This document shows positions 62,662 through 64,000 of a stretch of 64,000 nt of DNA, piece by piece (the stretch's first letter is position 1; the number at the start of each line of letters is the position of its first letter). The notes beneath the pieces are model-generated. The model saw only the letters and a list, made by a program, of their open reading frames with translations. It was not told where the DNA came from and did not search any database. Origin of the DNA: Piscicola geometra. Taxonomy: Eukaryota > Annelida > Clitellata > Hirudinida > Piscicolidae. The stretch lies in assembly GCA_943735955.1 (NCBI GenBank), contig OX030968.1, forward strand, positions 372,501 through 436,500. The letters run 5' to 3'. Position numbers and translations under genes: made by a program.

Positions 62662-63993
62662 TTAAATTTCAAATACATGATTGTTGTTCCAGATGCTTGT
62701 ATATGTTATTCGAATAATTAGTCTGATGACACCTATAAATAGCAACCGCCACGAACGATATGCAAATGAGCTAAATTTTTCATTTTTATTATACTTTTTA
62801 AAAATGCACCAGGCATTGTGGACAGAGGCATCAATTAAAAAACCAAATAAAGGCCACCACCACTTTTTTAGCCTTATATTTATTCTAACATTTTCAATAT
62901 TTTTATCCATTTGGTCCGTTCCACCCATGTAATGATTATATCGGTTTATAAGGAAAGGCTGTGGAATTTGGACATGTTTTTTTTGAGATGCTGACCATCT
63001 TTTCACCTCTTTTATAGGCTCCACTCCATGATTACTTGAAAGTAAAGTAACAACGCTATTATCATTCCACCTTACCACAATGATATTCGATTCTTCATCC
63101 AATAAATAGTCATATTCTCCTCTTGGCTTTTTTTTCATTATTTCAACATCTTGAATTGGACATTTTTCTATCCGGTTTTTTCTAACTGTGCCAGTTGCAA
63201 ATATATTATTATTTTTTAACTGTTCAATCAACCTAAAAGAGGTGAAGAAATTATCAAAATATAACTCAAATGGAGTGTCTTTTGGTAAGCATTTTATTAG
63301 TTTAGATACCACCGATCCACCAAGTCCTAATTCGCTATTGAACTCTTCAGAGGCTCCTTGATACGGGTTACAATTTACCAAATACCCAAGCCTATTATTT
63401 AAGCACCAAACTTTATATCCAAACCTTATGGGTTTTCCTCTGATAAACTGTTTTGATGAATGCCTTCCATAATATGGCACCATTGATTCATCAATCGCCA
63501 AATGACATTCTTTGGGCCAAAATTTGAGAAATCTTTCATTCATAGCATCAAATAATGGACGCACTTTGGCCATCTTGTCTAACTTATTAATTTTCTCGTT
63601 GTCATTGCAATGCAAATATCTTAATAACTCTTCAAATCTGTTGACAGTCATAGCATTGCTTACAGCTAGATTGTGTACATCGTCGCTCTGTTCCCAGTAC
63701 ATCCTGCGGTTTGCCAAAGGAACATAACCTGAAAGCATGAGTATAGCCAGCACCACTCTATATTCATTTTCAGTAGCATTCAGCTGTTTTAGTTTTTGGC
63801 TGGCATATAAATTTGACATGTCTGTTATTAGCTTGATGACTGGTACATCCAAAAATAAATTAAACAATGTGAGAGGAGACATGTTTTCTAAATTTGGTTT
63901 GTCCTCTGAACTATTATCTGCCAATAATCCAGTAGTAATGTCTTTTTTGGTCCATCTCCGATCAATTTTAATTTTTTTAGCTGGCCTTTTCAC
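62662..63993 (-). mobile_element. piggyBac transposase (PGBD-type)
   Basis: 443-residue uninterrupted DDE_Tnp_1_7 transposase. Catalytic Asp are visible at HLAIDESMVPYYGRH (D168), ELYFDNFFTS (D247) and HYMGGTDQMDKN (D360). N-terminal MSPLTLFNLFLD and the C-terminal KKWWWPLFGFLIDASVHNAW are typical. It ends soon after SWRLLFIGV without the usual Cys-rich zinc finger, so it seems shortened at the C-terminus; the start near the window edge may be extended outside. It has few lesions, suggesting recent arrival. Confidence 0.9.
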
Positions 63994-64000
63994 AGCAGTT

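Overview
This is nuclear DNA from an animal. It has GT-AG introns, multi-exon genes of bilaterian families (cadherin, antizyme, CLIC, galactose 3-O-sulfotransferase, SDR, Ly6/uPAR), LINE, SINE, hAT and piggyBac elements, and a very high load of simple repeats. Compact genes with CA/GT-rich microsatellite introns suggest a non-vertebrate, perhaps a lophotrochozoan such as an annelid or leech. That placement is only an inference. All exon models below were built by hand from splice sites, phase and family motifs.

Layout. (1) 0.1-13.6 kb, minus strand: 25 phase-compatible exons (plus one tentative) of a large cadherin, almost every intron being a satellite array. (2) 13.6-20.3 kb: mostly satellites, no gene found. 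(3) 20.4-21.6 kb, minus: ornithine decarboxylase antizyme with its programmed +1 frameshift site (TCC TGA) and a new-looking 11-bp stem just downstream. (4) 22.45-24.77 kb, minus: complete 8-exon short-chain dehydrogenase (RDH/DHRSX-like). (5) 25.15-28.02 kb, plus: complete 8-exon CLIC protein, divergent from the SDR gene. (6) 29.87-33.56 kb, plus: complete 6-exon Gal3ST-type sulfotransferase. (7) 34.46-36.25 kb, plus: a Cys-Pro repeat protein. (8) 38-62 kb, plus: a tandem array of seven small three-exon genes for secreted, probably GPI-anchored three-finger (Ly6/uPAR, LU) proteins. Four copies look intact and three are broken. (9) 62.7-64 kb, minus: a piggyBac transposase.

The LU array is the most distinctive system. 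It grew by tandem duplication (copies 1 and 2) and by duplication of a two-gene block (4+5 to 6+7). Intron phases are always 1-1, and each ATG directly follows a splice-acceptor-like TCCCAG. LINEs, a hAT deletion derivative and a SINE landed inside the array, and the paralogous copies keep the empty sites, which dates the insertions after the duplications.

Across all genes, introns in the sense strand tend to carry G/T-rich arrays after the donor and A/C-rich arrays before the acceptor. The two can pair, and the A/C arrays stand in for a pyrimidine tract.
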